Positions 27,957 through 36,821 of a DNA stretch of 64,000 nucleotides are shown in pieces. The position numbers and the translations under genes are program-made. Source of the stretch: Allokutzneria multivorans (GTDB lineage Bacteria > Actinomycetota > Actinomycetes > Mycobacteriales > Pseudonocardiaceae); assembly GCF_039537405.1 (NCBI RefSeq), contig NZ_BAABAL010000005.1, positions 372,001 through 436,000 on the forward strand, in the 5' to 3' direction. Below the pieces are notes generated by a model. That model was not told where the DNA came from. It ran no database searches and saw only the letters and a list, made by a program, of their open reading frames with translations. Within the stretch, counting starts at the first letter, position 1. Every line of letters starts with the position of its first letter.

Positions 27957-29156
27957 TCAGCCGGTGAGCAGCGTGAGGCTGTACTCCTTGAGCGCCTCGT
28001 TGATCGGCTGGAACCACGACACCGAGGTCGCACCCTCGTTCGCGTTGGAGAGGCAGCGCAGCTTGCCGCCGACGTCCTTCAGGCGGGCGCCGCTGGTGAG
28101 GCCCTGAGCCTGGTCGCCGGAGATGTTCGAGCCGCCGCTGTCACCCTGCTCGACGCAGGCGGTGTACTGGGTGAGGCCGCGCACGACCACGGTGGAACCG
28201 TCGGCCTGGCCGTACTTCACCGTCACGTTGCGGGCCCGCACGGTGCCGCAGGTCCACTGCGTGGTCGAGCCGGACTTGCAGATCGCGCCGCCGAGCGGGG
28301 CCTCCTCGGAGCCCTTCACGGTGACGTTGCCGCCGTTCCACTGGTTCACCAGCGGCTGCAGCGCCCAGACGAGCGGGTCGACCGCGACGGCCGCGAAGTC
28401 GTTGCCGTCCTTCCAGTTCGTGTTCACGAACTCGCCGATGCCCAGGTTGCCGAGCGCGACGACCGGGCCGGGCTTGGAGCAGTGGCCCGCGGTGATCAGG
28501 CGCGGCTCGCCCGAGGTGGTCTTGGCGGCGAAGCCCGCCGAGCAGCGACCGGCGGTGCCACCACCCATGTAGATCGCGTTGCCGCCGACCAGGTCACCGG
28601 AGGCGACAGGGGTGCCTTCGGTCTCCTCGACGCGGATCGGGGTGTTCGACTTGGCGAGGCCGCCCACGAAGGCGTCCGTTGCCGGGGTGCGCTGGCCCTT
28701 GGTGACCGTGACGACGACGGAGTTGCTCGGCTCGTCCACGTACCAGCTGCCCACCTCCGCTGGCGAGGAGTCGGTGCGGCGGTCCAGCTCGGCCTTGGCG
28801 CCGTCGAGCTGGGAGCGGCTGACGCCGACCACGCGGGCCTCGGCACCGGCGGCGCGGACGGCCTCGGCGCGGGCGGGGTCGGAGACGGCGACGACCGTCT
28901 TGCCGGACTCGATCCACGAGCCCGCGTAGGAGCTGTCGGCGGCGACGCGGGCGCTGGTGGCGACGCGGGCGGCGTCGGAGTCCTGACGGACGCGCTCGCG
29001 GGCCTGATCGGCGGTGAGGCCGAGGTCGCGCTGCATCGCGGAGAGCACCGCACCGGACGGGCCCGGCGCCGCGAGGGCGGGGGCGGAGAGGGATCCAGCG
29101 GTGGCGGTGACAAGCAGTGCGACACCGAGTGCGCGAGTCGCGGTGCGTCGAGACAT
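27957..29156 (-). CDS. Secreted alpha-lytic-type serine protease (S1), paralogue 1
   Basis: 399-residue preproprotease: signal peptide to about Ala30, an alpha-lytic-protease prodomain (with MQRDLGLTADQARERV), and a mature chymotrypsin-fold domain from about residue 190. Catalytic triad: His225 (TAGHC), Asp253 (NDFAAV), Ser340 (QGDSGGS). Six mature-domain Cys can form disulfides. Similar in order and sequence to the next gene at 29392, pointing to duplication. Confidence 0.95.
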   Translation of the reverse strand: MSRRTATRALGVALLVTATAGSLSAPALAAPGPSGAVLSAMQRDLGLTADQARERVRQDSDAARVATSARVAADSSYAGSWIESGKTVVAVSDPARAEAVRAAGAEARVVGVSRSQLDGAKAELDRRTDSSPAEVGSWYVDEPSNSVVVTVTKGQRTPATDAFVGGLAKSNTPIRVEETEGTPVASGDLVGGNAIYMGGGTAGRCSAGFAAKTTSGEPRLITAGHCSKPGPVVALGNLGIGEFVNTNWKDGNDFAAVAVDPLVWALQPLVNQWNGGNVTVKGSEEAPLGGAICKSGSTTQWTCGTVRARNVTVKYGQADGSTVVVRGLTQYTACVEQGDSGGSNISGDQAQGLTSGARLKDVGGKLRCLSNANEGATSVSWFQPINEALKEYSLTLLTG

Positions 29157-29317
29157 CCGAACCGTCCTTCCGTCAGGTGGACCTGGGCGCTAGCCCGTCT
29201 GGACGGAAGCTATGCGACTCTCTGCGACAAATGAACCCCTTGCTTCACTCTTTTGGTCCACAAATTTTCAATCCAGTACCCGCCATTCGACGGTTCCATC
29301 ACTGAGCGCATAAAGAA

Positions 29318-29352
29318 GAGCACCCACGGGTGCAGGGTTCCCGTGGGTGCTC
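29318..29352 (-). terminator. Terminator of second S1 protease
   Basis: GAGCACCCACGGG pairs with CCCGTGGGTGCTC (13 bp, 9-base loop), 39 bases past the stop at 29392. It separates the two protease transcripts. Confidence 0.85.
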
Positions 29353-29391
29353 TCCTCGGGGACGGCGTCAGAGCCGGTCCCCTCCCCGTGA

Positions 29392-30516
29392 TCAGCTGGT
29401 GACGAGCCGGAGCCCGTAGCGGCTGAGGATGGGGTTGACCGGGAAGAAGTAGGTCGTGCCGCCGGAGGAGCAGTTGCCGGAGCCACCGGAGGTCACGCCC
29501 TGGGCCTGGTTGCCCGCCAGCCACGAGCCGCCGGAGTCGCCCGGCTCGGCGCACGCGTTGGTCCTGGTCATGCCGTTGACCGTGCCCTGGGGGTAGCGGA
29601 CGGTCTGGTTCTTGGCCTGGACGGTGCCGCAGCGCCATCCGGTGGTGGAGCCGGAGCGGCAGATCGACGCGCCGACCGCGGCCTCGGAGGAGCCCTTCAC
29701 GGCGACGGTGCCGCCGTTGTAGCGGTTCACCACGCCACGCGGGGTCCAGTTGGAGTTCGTGCCGACCCAGGCGTAGTCGTTGCCGGGGAAGCTGGAGCCG
29801 CGGAAGCTGCCCGAGGCGACGCGGTTGAAGCCCTGCGTCGCGGTGCCGACGGTGCCGCAGTGCCCGGCGGTGACGTAGCCGCCCTGGACGGAGAAGCCGA
29901 CCGAACAGCGCCCGCCGCCCATGTAGTACGCGTCGCCACCACGGACGTCGTAGAGCGTGGTCGGGTCCTCGTTGCTCTGCAGGACCGTGATCGCCGCCGC
30001 GTCGGCACCGCTGGCCTTGACGAACTTCTCGCCGTCCGCGACGACCTTGGCGGTCACCACGATCCGGTTGCTGACGGTGTCGACGTACCAGCCGCTGACG
30101 CCGTTCGCCTGCTGGTCAGCCTTGTCCAAGGTGGACTTGACCGCGTCCAGCTGAGCGGCGCTGCGCGCGACCACGCGAACCTCGGCACCGGTCGCGCGGA
30201 TCGCGTCCGCCTTGGCGGCGTCGGTCACCGAGACGGTCAGCTTCGCGCTGCCGTCGGCGAAGTGGGACCCGGCGTAGCTGCTGCCGAGCGTGCCGCGCAG
30301 GCCCGCATCGGCCTCCGCCGCCTTCATCTCGTTGGTCACCCGGGCCGTCGCCTGATCGGCGGTCAGACCGAGGTCGCGCTGCATCGCGGTGAGCATCTCC
30401 GGGGAAGCGAACGCGTCACCCGTCGCGGCGGCCGCCGCGGGCAGGGTGAGGGCCGCCGCCGATCCCAGTGCCAGTAGGGCGGATCCGACGTAGCGGACCG
30501 CAGACTTCGGCTTCAT
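29392..30516 (-). CDS. Secreted alpha-lytic-type serine protease (S1), paralogue 2
   Basis: 374 residues with signal peptide (to about Ala31), prodomain containing MQRDLGLTADQATARV, and mature domain from about residue 189. Triad: His219 (TAGHC), Asp247 (NDYAWV), Ser328 (PGDSGGS). The SGDADxxxYYMGGGRCSVGF region marks the propeptide junction as in streptogrisins. It has its own terminator and upstream region, so the pair is not a single operon. Confidence 0.95.
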   Translation of the reverse strand: MKPKSAVRYVGSALLALGSAAALTLPAAAAATGDAFASPEMLTAMQRDLGLTADQATARVTNEMKAAEADAGLRGTLGSSYAGSHFADGSAKLTVSVTDAAKADAIRATGAEVRVVARSAAQLDAVKSTLDKADQQANGVSGWYVDTVSNRIVVTAKVVADGEKFVKASGADAAAITVLQSNEDPTTLYDVRGGDAYYMGGGRCSVGFSVQGGYVTAGHCGTVGTATQGFNRVASGSFRGSSFPGNDYAWVGTNSNWTPRGVVNRYNGGTVAVKGSSEAAVGASICRSGSTTGWRCGTVQAKNQTVRYPQGTVNGMTRTNACAEPGDSGGSWLAGNQAQGVTSGGSGNCSSGGTTYFFPVNPILSRYGLRLVTS

Positions 30517-30841
30517 GACATCTCCCTCTTGCTGCAGGGGTCCTCGCCGGCCAGGTCAGGGGGTGCCGGTGAGGGAAGCTAGAGCTGATGAGCATGTGCG
30601 CGGTGACTCACAGTGAGAGCCGAATCACTTTCGACGGACGTTATGGAGCCGTGATTGCCCTTGGCATCCGCCATTCGGGGTAAGCCATTCACTTCAAGCA
30701 CATGTCCCTACTTTCGTAGGGGTCGACCCGCAGTAGCCCCTGCGGCCATCTCGTTCAGGCGGTTCGTCACGCCTGGAACAGCGCTTGCGCGTGCATGGAA
30801 CGACGCTTCCCCGCCCGCCGATTCCCTACTTTCGGTGGGGC
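30517..30841. other. Gene-free gap with a repeated TCCCTACTTTCG motif
   Basis: Between the protease start and the stop of the next minus-strand gene I see no gene. TCCCTACTTTCG occurs twice (30705-30716 and 30823-30834); the first copy forms a CCCTAC-TTTC-GTAGGG hairpin. The protease promoter must lie in the left part, but no clear -35/-10 pair stands out. Confidence 0.5.
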
Positions 30842-31483
30842 TCAGCCCGACGTCTGGGGCTCTTGACTGGTCGTCGGCGGCCTGGACGTGGTCGTGACCT
30901 GCGGCGGAGTCGTCGTGGTCGGCGGCGCGGTCGTCGTCGCCGGAGTCGTCGTGGTCGGCGGGGGCGTGGTGGTCGGCCTCGGCTGCTCCGTTGTGGTGAT
31001 CGGCGGCTGCTCCTCCTGCCGCTCGTCGCGGTGCTTCCCGTTGCCGCCCTGGAAGATCGTGCCGACCGTGGAGCCGTTCCCGTTGCCGGACAACGGCTGT
31101 CCGCCGATGAGCTCGATGCCGGTCACCAGCACCATCGCCAGCGCGAACGCCAGCCCGCTTGTCGCGCCGACCACCCACCAGCGCCGCCGCGTCCACCACG
31201 GCTTGCGCTCGGTCCCCGGCCTGGCGATCACCTCGGTCGGCGCGTCGAGCCGCTCCTCGACCCGGCCAGTGTTGATCTTGTCGCGCACCGCCGTGCGGCT
31301 GCGGACGAGCGAGTGTTCGTAGAGCGCACCGCCGATCGTGCTGACCACGCTGGCCAGCGCCGCCCCGATCACCGTCCCCGCGACCCCGAGCTGGGCGCCG
31401 AGCACCGCCGCCGTCACCGCGGCCAGCGCACCCGCCACCACCTTCGTCGTCGTGATGTCCAGTTTGCGTTCTTCGCTGCTCAT
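30842..31483 (-). CDS. Membrane protein with Thr/Pro-rich tail, unknown
   Basis: 213 residues. The first half has a hydrophobic hairpin (VVAGALAAVTAAVLGAQLGV and AGTVIGAALASVVSTIGGAL) and, after a basic loop with WWTRRRWW, a third membrane segment (about 104-125). The C-terminal 60 residues are almost only Thr and Pro, typical of an extended extracytoplasmic, possibly glycosylated, stalk. I do not recognise a family. Neighbours give no clue. Confidence 0.75.
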   Translation of the reverse strand: MSSEERKLDITTTKVVAGALAAVTAAVLGAQLGVAGTVIGAALASVVSTIGGALYEHSLVRSRTAVRDKINTGRVEERLDAPTEVIARPGTERKPWWTRRRWWVVGATSGLAFALAMVLVTGIELIGGQPLSGNGNGSTVGTIFQGGNGKHRDERQEEQPPITTTEQPRPTTTPPPTTTTPATTTAPPTTTTPPQVTTTSRPPTTSQEPQTSG

Positions 31484-31578
31484 CGCTGTTCCCTCGACCT
31501 CCTACAAGGTGGACGGGGGCGCGCGGGCAACGGTTGTCGGCACGTGAGCGCTGACACCATCGCGGGCATGATGGGCGC

Positions 31579-32529
31579 ATGCCCGAGCTGATCACGATCG
31601 ACGATGTCCGCTCCGCAGCGGAGCTTCTGCGCGGCACGGCGGTGCGCACGCCCCTGCTGCCCTGTCTCGCGGGCGACCCCGACCGTCCACTGTGGATCAA
31701 ACCGGAGAGCCTCCAGCCGACCGGCGCCTTCAAGATCCGTGGCGCGACGAACGCCTTGCTGCGCCTGACAAAGGACGAGCGCGAGCGCGGTGTCGTGACC
31801 CACTCCAGCGGCAATCACGCGCAGGCCCTCGCCTACGCGGCGAAGGTCACCGGAGTGCCCGCCGTCGTCGTTGTCCCTTACGGCACACCGCAAACGAAGG
31901 TCGACGCGGCTCGGCGGCACGGCGCGGAGATCGTGCAGTGCGAGCTCGCCGTGCGCCAGGAGACCGCCGAGGCGATCTCACGCGAACGCGGCCTGCCGAT
32001 GATCCCGCCCTACGACAGCCCGCACGTGATCGCGGGCCAGGGCACCGCGGGCCTGGAGATCGCCGAGGACCTGCCCGAGGTCGAACTGGTGCTCGTTCCC
32101 GTCAGCGGCGGCGGCCTGCTCTCCGGCGTCGCGACCGCGATCAAGGCGCTGTGCCCGGCCGCGAAGGTCGTCGGCGTCGAGCCCGAGCTGGCCGCCGACG
32201 CCCAGGCCAGCTACCGCTCCGGCGTGCTCGACCGGTGGACCGCCGAGCAACGCGGGCGCACCATCGCCGACGGACTGCGCAGCTACCTCTCCGAGCTGAC
32301 CCTGGCGCACCTGCGCGCCCGCGTTGACGACATCGTGACCGTCACCGAGGACGAGATCACCTCGGCCGTCGGCTGGCTCGCGCACAACGCCCGCCTGGTC
32401 GCCGAACCCAGCGGAGCCGTCCCCATGGCCGCCTACCTCAACCGCGCCGCCGAACTCCCGCGCGGCCGCACCGTCGTCCTGGTCAGCGGCGGCAACCTGG
32501 ACCCCCACCTCTTCGCACAACTCGTCTGA
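31579..32529 (+). CDS. PLP-dependent threonine/serine dehydratase-like enzyme
   Basis: 316-residue fold-type II PLP enzyme. The cofactor Lys is in TGAFKIRGATNALL; SSGNHAQALAYAAK binds the substrate carboxylate; PVSGGGLLSGVA holds the PLP phosphate; VLVSGGNLD ends the domain. It has no C-terminal ACT regulatory domain, so it is the short catabolic or racemase-like form rather than biosynthetic IlvA. ATG at 31579. Confidence 0.9.
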   Translation: MPELITIDDVRSAAELLRGTAVRTPLLPCLAGDPDRPLWIKPESLQPTGAFKIRGATNALLRLTKDERERGVVTHSSGNHAQALAYAAKVTGVPAVVVVPYGTPQTKVDAARRHGAEIVQCELAVRQETAEAISRERGLPMIPPYDSPHVIAGQGTAGLEIAEDLPEVELVLVPVSGGGLLSGVATAIKALCPAAKVVGVEPELAADAQASYRSGVLDRWTAEQRGRTIADGLRSYLSELTLAHLRARVDDIVTVTEDEITSAVGWLAHNARLVAEPSGAVPMAAYLNRAAELPRGRTVVLVSGGNLDPHLFAQLV

Positions 32530-32612
32530 ACGCACCAAACGACCCGTTGAGGTCCTTGAACGCACCAAACGACCCGTTCAGCGCGCTCAACGCACCAAAC
32601 GGGGCTTTGGCG
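32528..32612. repeat. 30-bp tandem repeat (type B), about 2.8 units
   Basis: CGCACCAAAC recurs at 32531, 32561 and 32591, exactly 30 bases apart, each followed by a GACCCGTT-type core (degenerate GGGGCTTT in the last). It starts at the stop codon of the dehydratase gene. Compared with 12861 the units read in the opposite sense. Confidence 0.88.
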
Positions 32613-32639
32613 TCGAGCCGAGGCGTGGCGTGGCACCAG

Positions 32640-32693
32640 AGGTTGAGGGGTCTTCAAGACCACCAAACCCCTCTCCTGATCACCGTTAACCGC
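32640..32693. repeat. Type A repeat module (32.6 kb copy)
   Basis: Contains the perfect palindrome GGTCTTCAAGACC followed by ACCAAACCCC and TGATCACCGTTAACCGCC; near-identical in layout to 24358-24415. It lies between type B and type C repeats, the same order as in the 2.7-3.2 kb gap read on the opposite strand. Confidence 0.85.
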
Positions 32694-32725
32694 CACCTAC
32701 TCCGAGGCAGCCACACGGAGGGGCT

Positions 32726-32778
32726 ACGTACCCAATGTGGCATTTGTTTCGCCAGACGTAACGAATGCCGCATTGGGT
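32726..32778 (+). repeat. 53-bp hairpin repeat (type C), copy 2
   Basis: Matches the reverse complement of 2667-2719 at 51 of 53 bases. Arms CCCAATGTGGCATT and AATGCCGCATTGGG form a 13-of-14 stem. Its right edge abuts a stop codon of a decayed minus-strand reading frame at 32779. Confidence 0.9.
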
Positions 32779-32921
32779 TCAAACGTCGGGCCGGACCACC
32801 TCGACATCTTCCTGCCGCGTGAGGCAGTTCGGCGGCGCGCCGGCCGAGGTGAAGAACTCGTGCGCGGCCTTGTGCACATCGGCGGGATCTCGCGGAGGTG
32901 CGCCACGTAGCTGTACTCCAC
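32779..32921 (-). pseudogene. Short decayed coding remnant
   Basis: On the minus strand a GTG at 32921 reads VEYSYVAHLREIPP, then a one-base shift continues as DVHKAAHEFFTSAGAPP and TRQEDVEVVRPDV to a stop at the edge of the type C repeat. The composition looks protein-like across the shift, but I cannot name the family. Could be chance; it fills the gap between the repeats and the MFS gene. Confidence 0.3.
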
Positions 32922-32999
32922 GGCGCTTCGATCACGGAGCGACCTGCTCCTCCTGCCGACCGTTCCTGGCCGTGCGGTTCAACAGGACGGCAGTGAACG

Positions 33000-34502
33000 T
33001 CAAACCGACTTGTTCACCGGTGCGCCGATGTGCGTGGGCGGAGCATCTACGCCGCAGGTCAAGCACTCCCCGGGCCGGGGCTGCGAAGCCACCTCCGCAG
33101 GCTCCGAAGCGACGCCGAGCACGGAGTTGTCCACACCGAGCGCCAGCACTCCGCCGAGCGCCGCGAGCACGGCGCACACCACGAGCGCGACCTGCCAGCT
33201 CGACGTCATCGCCACGGGATCGGTGTACGCGTCCCCGGTCAACCCCGCGACGGCCGGAAGGACAGCGACCGCCAACAGGGTGCCGGTCCGAGCGACCGCG
33301 TTGTTCACCCCGGAAGCCACTCCGGCGTACCGATCGGGCGCGGCGGCGAGCACGGTCGCGGTCACCGGAGCCACCACGGCGGCCAGGCCGAAGCCGAACA
33401 CCAGCAAGCCGGGCAGCACTCCGGTGAGGTAGCTCGCGCCGGGCACGACGAGAGACAGCAGAGCGATGCCCGCCGCGATCAACAACGGCCCGACGACGAG
33501 CTGAGCGCGGGGGCCGATGCGCTGCGCGAGCTTCCCCGAGCGCGCCGACAGCACGAGCATCAGCACGGTGATCGGCAGCCCGGCCAGGCCGGCGGCGGTC
33601 GGCGAGTACCCGAGCGACACCTGGAGCTGCAACACCAGCAGCACCATGATCGAACCGAGCGCCGCGTACACCACCAGGGTCAGCGCGTTGGACAGCACGA
33701 ACGTCCTGGTGGCGAACAACGAAGGCGGCACGAGGGGTGTGCGGCGACGCGTCTGCATGACGCCGAACCCGATCATCAGAGCCAGCCCGCCGACACCGCC
33801 GACGAGCACGAGCGGATGCGTCACGCCGAGCCCGGGAGCCTCGACGAGCGCGGCGGTCACCCCGGCCAGGCCGAGCGCACCGACCACGGCGGAGAGCACG
33901 TCGGGGCGGCGAGCGGCCTCGGGATCGCTGGACTCCGGGACGTGCCGCACGGCCATCCACACGCACACGGCGGCCAGCGGCAGGTTGATCAGGAACGCCA
34001 GTCGCCACGAGCCCGCCTGGATCAGCAGCCCTCCGACCAACGGCCCGATCGCCGTTGCCACACCGGAAAGCCCGGACCAGGCGCCGATCGCCCGAGCACG
34101 CTGATCGCGCGGGAAAGCCGACTGGAGGATCGCCAGCGCGCCCGGTGCGAGCAGCGCTCCGCCGACGCCCTGCAACACCCGCGCGAACACGAGCAGGGTC
34201 GTGGTCTGGGCGAGCCCGCAGAGCAGCGACGCGAGGCCGAACCACACCGTGCCGACGACGAACATCCGCCTGCGCCCGAAGATGTCGCCGAGCGAACCCG
34301 CGACCAGGATCAGAGCGGCCAGCGACAGCAGGTAGCCGTCGAGGATCCACTGGAGCCCGGCGACCGAGGCGCCCAGCTCCGCGCCGATCGCGGGCAGCGC
34401 GACGTTGATGATCGTCCCGTCCAGCATCGCCATGCCGGAGCCGAGGATGGTCGTCGCGAGCACCGCCCTGGCCCGGGGCGTGCCCCAGACGACCGTGCTC
34501 AT
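33000..34502 (-). CDS. MFS drug exporter, DHA2 (14-helix) family
   Basis: 500-residue proton-driven efflux protein. Motif C-like and DHA2 marks: LDGTIINVALPAIGAELGAS, QWILDGYLLSLAALIL, GSLGDIFGRRRMFV (motif A) and GGALLAPGALAIL. About fourteen hydrophobic segments. Its ATG at 34502 overlaps the stop of dasR by 4 bases, so it is co-transcribed with the regulator. The substrate is unknown; a disordered, Cys-containing tail follows the last helix. Confidence 0.93.
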   Translation of the reverse strand: MSTVVWGTPRARAVLATTILGSGMAMLDGTIINVALPAIGAELGASVAGLQWILDGYLLSLAALILVAGSLGDIFGRRRMFVVGTVWFGLASLLCGLAQTTTLLVFARVLQGVGGALLAPGALAILQSAFPRDQRARAIGAWSGLSGVATAIGPLVGGLLIQAGSWRLAFLINLPLAAVCVWMAVRHVPESSDPEAARRPDVLSAVVGALGLAGVTAALVEAPGLGVTHPLVLVGGVGGLALMIGFGVMQTRRRTPLVPPSLFATRTFVLSNALTLVVYAALGSIMVLLVLQLQVSLGYSPTAAGLAGLPITVLMLVLSARSGKLAQRIGPRAQLVVGPLLIAAGIALLSLVVPGASYLTGVLPGLLVFGFGLAAVVAPVTATVLAAAPDRYAGVASGVNNAVARTGTLLAVAVLPAVAGLTGDAYTDPVAMTSSWQVALVVCAVLAALGGVLALGVDNSVLGVASEPAEVASQPRPGECLTCGVDAPPTHIGAPVNKSV

Positions 34503-35254
34503 GCCTGGGGCGGGTTCAGGCGCGCGACGAACTTGTAGCGGTCACCGCGGTAGATCGAGCGCACCCACTCCACGGGGTTGCCCTCGGTGTCGAAGGAGTG
34601 CCGGGACAGCAGCAGCATCGGCAGGCCGATGTCCGCGCCGAGCAGCTCGGCCTCCTCCGGCGTGGCGAGCGCGGTCTCGATGGTCTCGTCGGCGTGCGCC
34701 ATCTCCACCCCGAAGCGCTCGCGCAGCACCTGGTAGAGCGAGCCGCCGACGCCGATGTAGCGCCGCAGACCGCGGAAGCGGCCGAGCGCGAGGTGCGTGG
34801 TCTCGATGGCCATCGGCTCGCCGTCGGCCAGCCGCAGGCGCCGCAGCCGCAGCACCTTGGCGCCGGGGCGCACCCCGAGGTAGCGGGCAAGCTCGGCCTC
34901 GGCGGGCTGCTCGCTGGACTCCAGCAGCCGCGAGGTGGGCTGGCGGCCCTGGGCGCGCATGTCCTCGGTGTAGGAGGACAGCTGCAACCGCTGGGCGACC
35001 TTGGGCGCGGCGGCGAAGGTGCCCTTGCCCTGCACCCGCAGCAGCCTGCCCTCGACGGTCAGCTCGGCGAGCGCCTGCCGGACCGTGGTGCGGGAGACGT
35101 CGAAGTCCGAAGCCAGCGAGCGCTCCGTCGGGATGGGCGAGCCGGGCGGCATGGCGCGCAGCAGGTCGAGCAGGTGGCGCTTGAGCCCCCAGTACTTCGG
35201 CTCGCGCTGGGTCCGGGGGTTGACCCCGGCCTCCGACGGCGTCGCGTCGAGCAT
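34499..35254 (-). CDS. dasR: GntR/HutC-family regulator DasR
   Basis: 251-residue repressor. N-terminal winged helix: PKYWGLKRHLLDLLRAM, TERSLASDFDVSRTTVRQAL and LLRVQGKGTFAA; C-terminal UTRA effector domain with LSSYTEDMRAQGRQPTSRLL and VEWVRSIYRGDRYKFVARL. From memory these stretches closely match Streptomyces coelicolor DasR, which senses glucosamine-6-phosphate and GlcNAc-6-phosphate and represses chitin and GlcNAc genes. ATG at 35254 has GGGAGG upstream; an in-frame GTG at 35284 is less likely. It is divergent from the das transporter operon with two operators in between, so it may regulate itself. Confidence 0.95.
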   Translation of the reverse strand: MLDATPSEAGVNPRTQREPKYWGLKRHLLDLLRAMPPGSPIPTERSLASDFDVSRTTVRQALAELTVEGRLLRVQGKGTFAAAPKVAQRLQLSSYTEDMRAQGRQPTSRLLESSEQPAEAELARYLGVRPGAKVLRLRRLRLADGEPMAIETTHLALGRFRGLRRYIGVGGSLYQVLRERFGVEMAHADETIETALATPEEAELLGADIGLPMLLLSRHSFDTEGNPVEWVRSIYRGDRYKFVARLNPPQA

Positions 35255-35366
35255 GGCCTCCCACTCCCTTCCCCGCGCTGTCACGTGTTGTCAAGCATGC
35301 CCTAAGCAGCGCCGGAGCCGGCGCAGGCGTGCGGGGGCGCGGATTTACAACGTCTTCGCAACTGCC

Positions 35367-35418
35367 TTGACAGTGCGGAGTGGTCCGGACCACTCTGCAC
35401 GCATTGGTCTACACCACT
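35367..35418 (+). promoter_or_regulatory. das operon promoter region with two DasR operators
   Basis: AGTGGTCCGGACCACT at 35379-35394 is a perfect 16-base palindrome of the DasR type; ATTGGTCTACACCACT at 35403-35418 is a second, slightly imperfect site 24 bases on. A TTGACA box at 35367-35372 lies just upstream, so the first operator fills the promoter spacer and the second covers the start region. Both lie between dasR and dasA. Confidence 0.9.
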
Positions 35419-35545
35419 TCTGTACGCCTGGCCACTGATCAGGCGCAACGGTCGGCCGTCGGGGCAGCGGGACTGTGGCGAGACAGTTCCAGGCCGGTTT
35501 CGTCGCGCTTGCGTCATGCGCCGGGCCCTGTGAAGGGCGGCATCA

Positions 35546-36814
35546 GTGAAGGCTTGGGCAAAGGCGGCGACCGGCGCCGTGGCGGTGGCGCTGCTCGCCA
35601 CCGGCTGTGGCGGCGGCAGCGGTAGCGGTGCTTCGGGAGAGCGCTCCCTCACCGTGTGGCTGATGAACGGTTCGGCGCCGACGACGCTGACCGACGAGCT
35701 GCACAAGGAGTTCCAGGACAAGCACCCCGGGGTCAAGGTCAAGTACGAGATCCAGCAGTGGACCGGTATCCAGGACAAGCTGACCACCGCGCTGGCGGGC
35801 AACCAGCCGCCGGACGTGGTCGAGCTGGGCAACACGCAGAACCCGAAGTTCTCCAAGGCGGGCGTGCTGACCGACCTCGCCGCCGACGCCAGCCAGCTGG
35901 GCGGCGGCCAGTGGCTGGAGGGCCTGAAGCAGTCCGGGGCCTGGCAGGGCAAGCAGTACGGCGTGCCGTTCTACGCCGCCAACCGCTCGGTGATCTACCG
36001 CAAGGACCTCTTCGACAAGGCGGGCATCAAGGAGCCGACCTCGCGCGCTGAGTGGCTGGAGGCCATCCGCAAGCTCAAGGCGGCCAACGCGTCCGACCCC
36101 GAGTTCCAGCCGCTGTACCTGGCAGGGCAGAACTGGTACTCGCTGCTGTCCTTCATCTGGGACGAGGGCGGTGACATCGCCAAGCAGGAGGGCGAGAAGT
36201 TCACCGCGACGCTGGAGAGCGCGGAGGTCAAGTCCGCGCTGGAGTTCTACAAGCAGCTGGTCGAGGTCTCCGGCACCAAGGCGCCCAAGGACGCCGACGA
36301 GCAGAAGCCGGAGCAGGCGGGCGTCTACGGCCAGGGCAAGGTCGGCATGATCATCGGCCTGCCGTGGGAGGTCGACACCGCCGCCAAGACCGATCCGTCG
36401 ATCAAGGCCAAGTCCGCCGCGTTCCCGATCCCGTCGAAGAACGCGGGCACCACGGCCCCGGTCTTCCAGGGCGGCTCCAACCTGTCCATCCCCGCTGGCA
36501 GCAAGAACTCCGACCTGGCCAAGGACTACCTGAAGCTGCTCACCAGCGCGAAGTACCAGGCGCAGCTGGCCAAGAGCGGCATGGTGCCCGGCACCTCCAA
36601 GGACACCGGCGAACTGGAGTCCAGCCCGGTCGGCGCGGCCATGGCGAAGGCCTCGCGCAACGGCAGGGCTGTTCCGGCCAGCCCCAAGTGGAGCACGGTC
36701 GAGGAGGGGCAGAACCCGTTGAAGGACATGCTGACCGCCTACCTGACCGGCGCCAAGGACGCGACCAAGGCGACGGCGGACGCGGCGGCCAAGCTCAACG
36801 GCCTGCTCGGCTGA
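35546..36814 (+). CDS. dasA: Aminosugar ABC transporter binding lipoprotein (DasA-like)
   Basis: 422-residue solute-binding lipoprotein; signal ends in lipobox ATGC (MKAWAKAATGAVAVALLATGC). Body motifs: LTVWLMNGSAP, PPDVVELGNTQNPKFSKAG, QYGVPFYAANRSVIYRKDLF. GTG start at 35546 with GAAGGGCGG upstream. First gene of dasABC-like operon divergent from dasR; in streptomycetes DasA binds chitobiose. No ATPase gene is present, consistent with a shared MsiK-type ATPase encoded elsewhere. Confidence 0.93.
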   Translation: MKAWAKAATGAVAVALLATGCGGGSGSGASGERSLTVWLMNGSAPTTLTDELHKEFQDKHPGVKVKYEIQQWTGIQDKLTTALAGNQPPDVVELGNTQNPKFSKAGVLTDLAADASQLGGGQWLEGLKQSGAWQGKQYGVPFYAANRSVIYRKDLFDKAGIKEPTSRAEWLEAIRKLKAANASDPEFQPLYLAGQNWYSLLSFIWDEGGDIAKQEGEKFTATLESAEVKSALEFYKQLVEVSGTKAPKDADEQKPEQAGVYGQGKVGMIIGLPWEVDTAAKTDPSIKAKSAAFPIPSKNAGTTAPVFQGGSNLSIPAGSKNSDLAKDYLKLLTSAKYQAQLAKSGMVPGTSKDTGELESSPVGAAMAKASRNGRAVPASPKWSTVEEGQNPLKDMLTAYLTGAKDATKATADAAAKLNGLLG

Positions 36815-36821
36815 TCCAACC

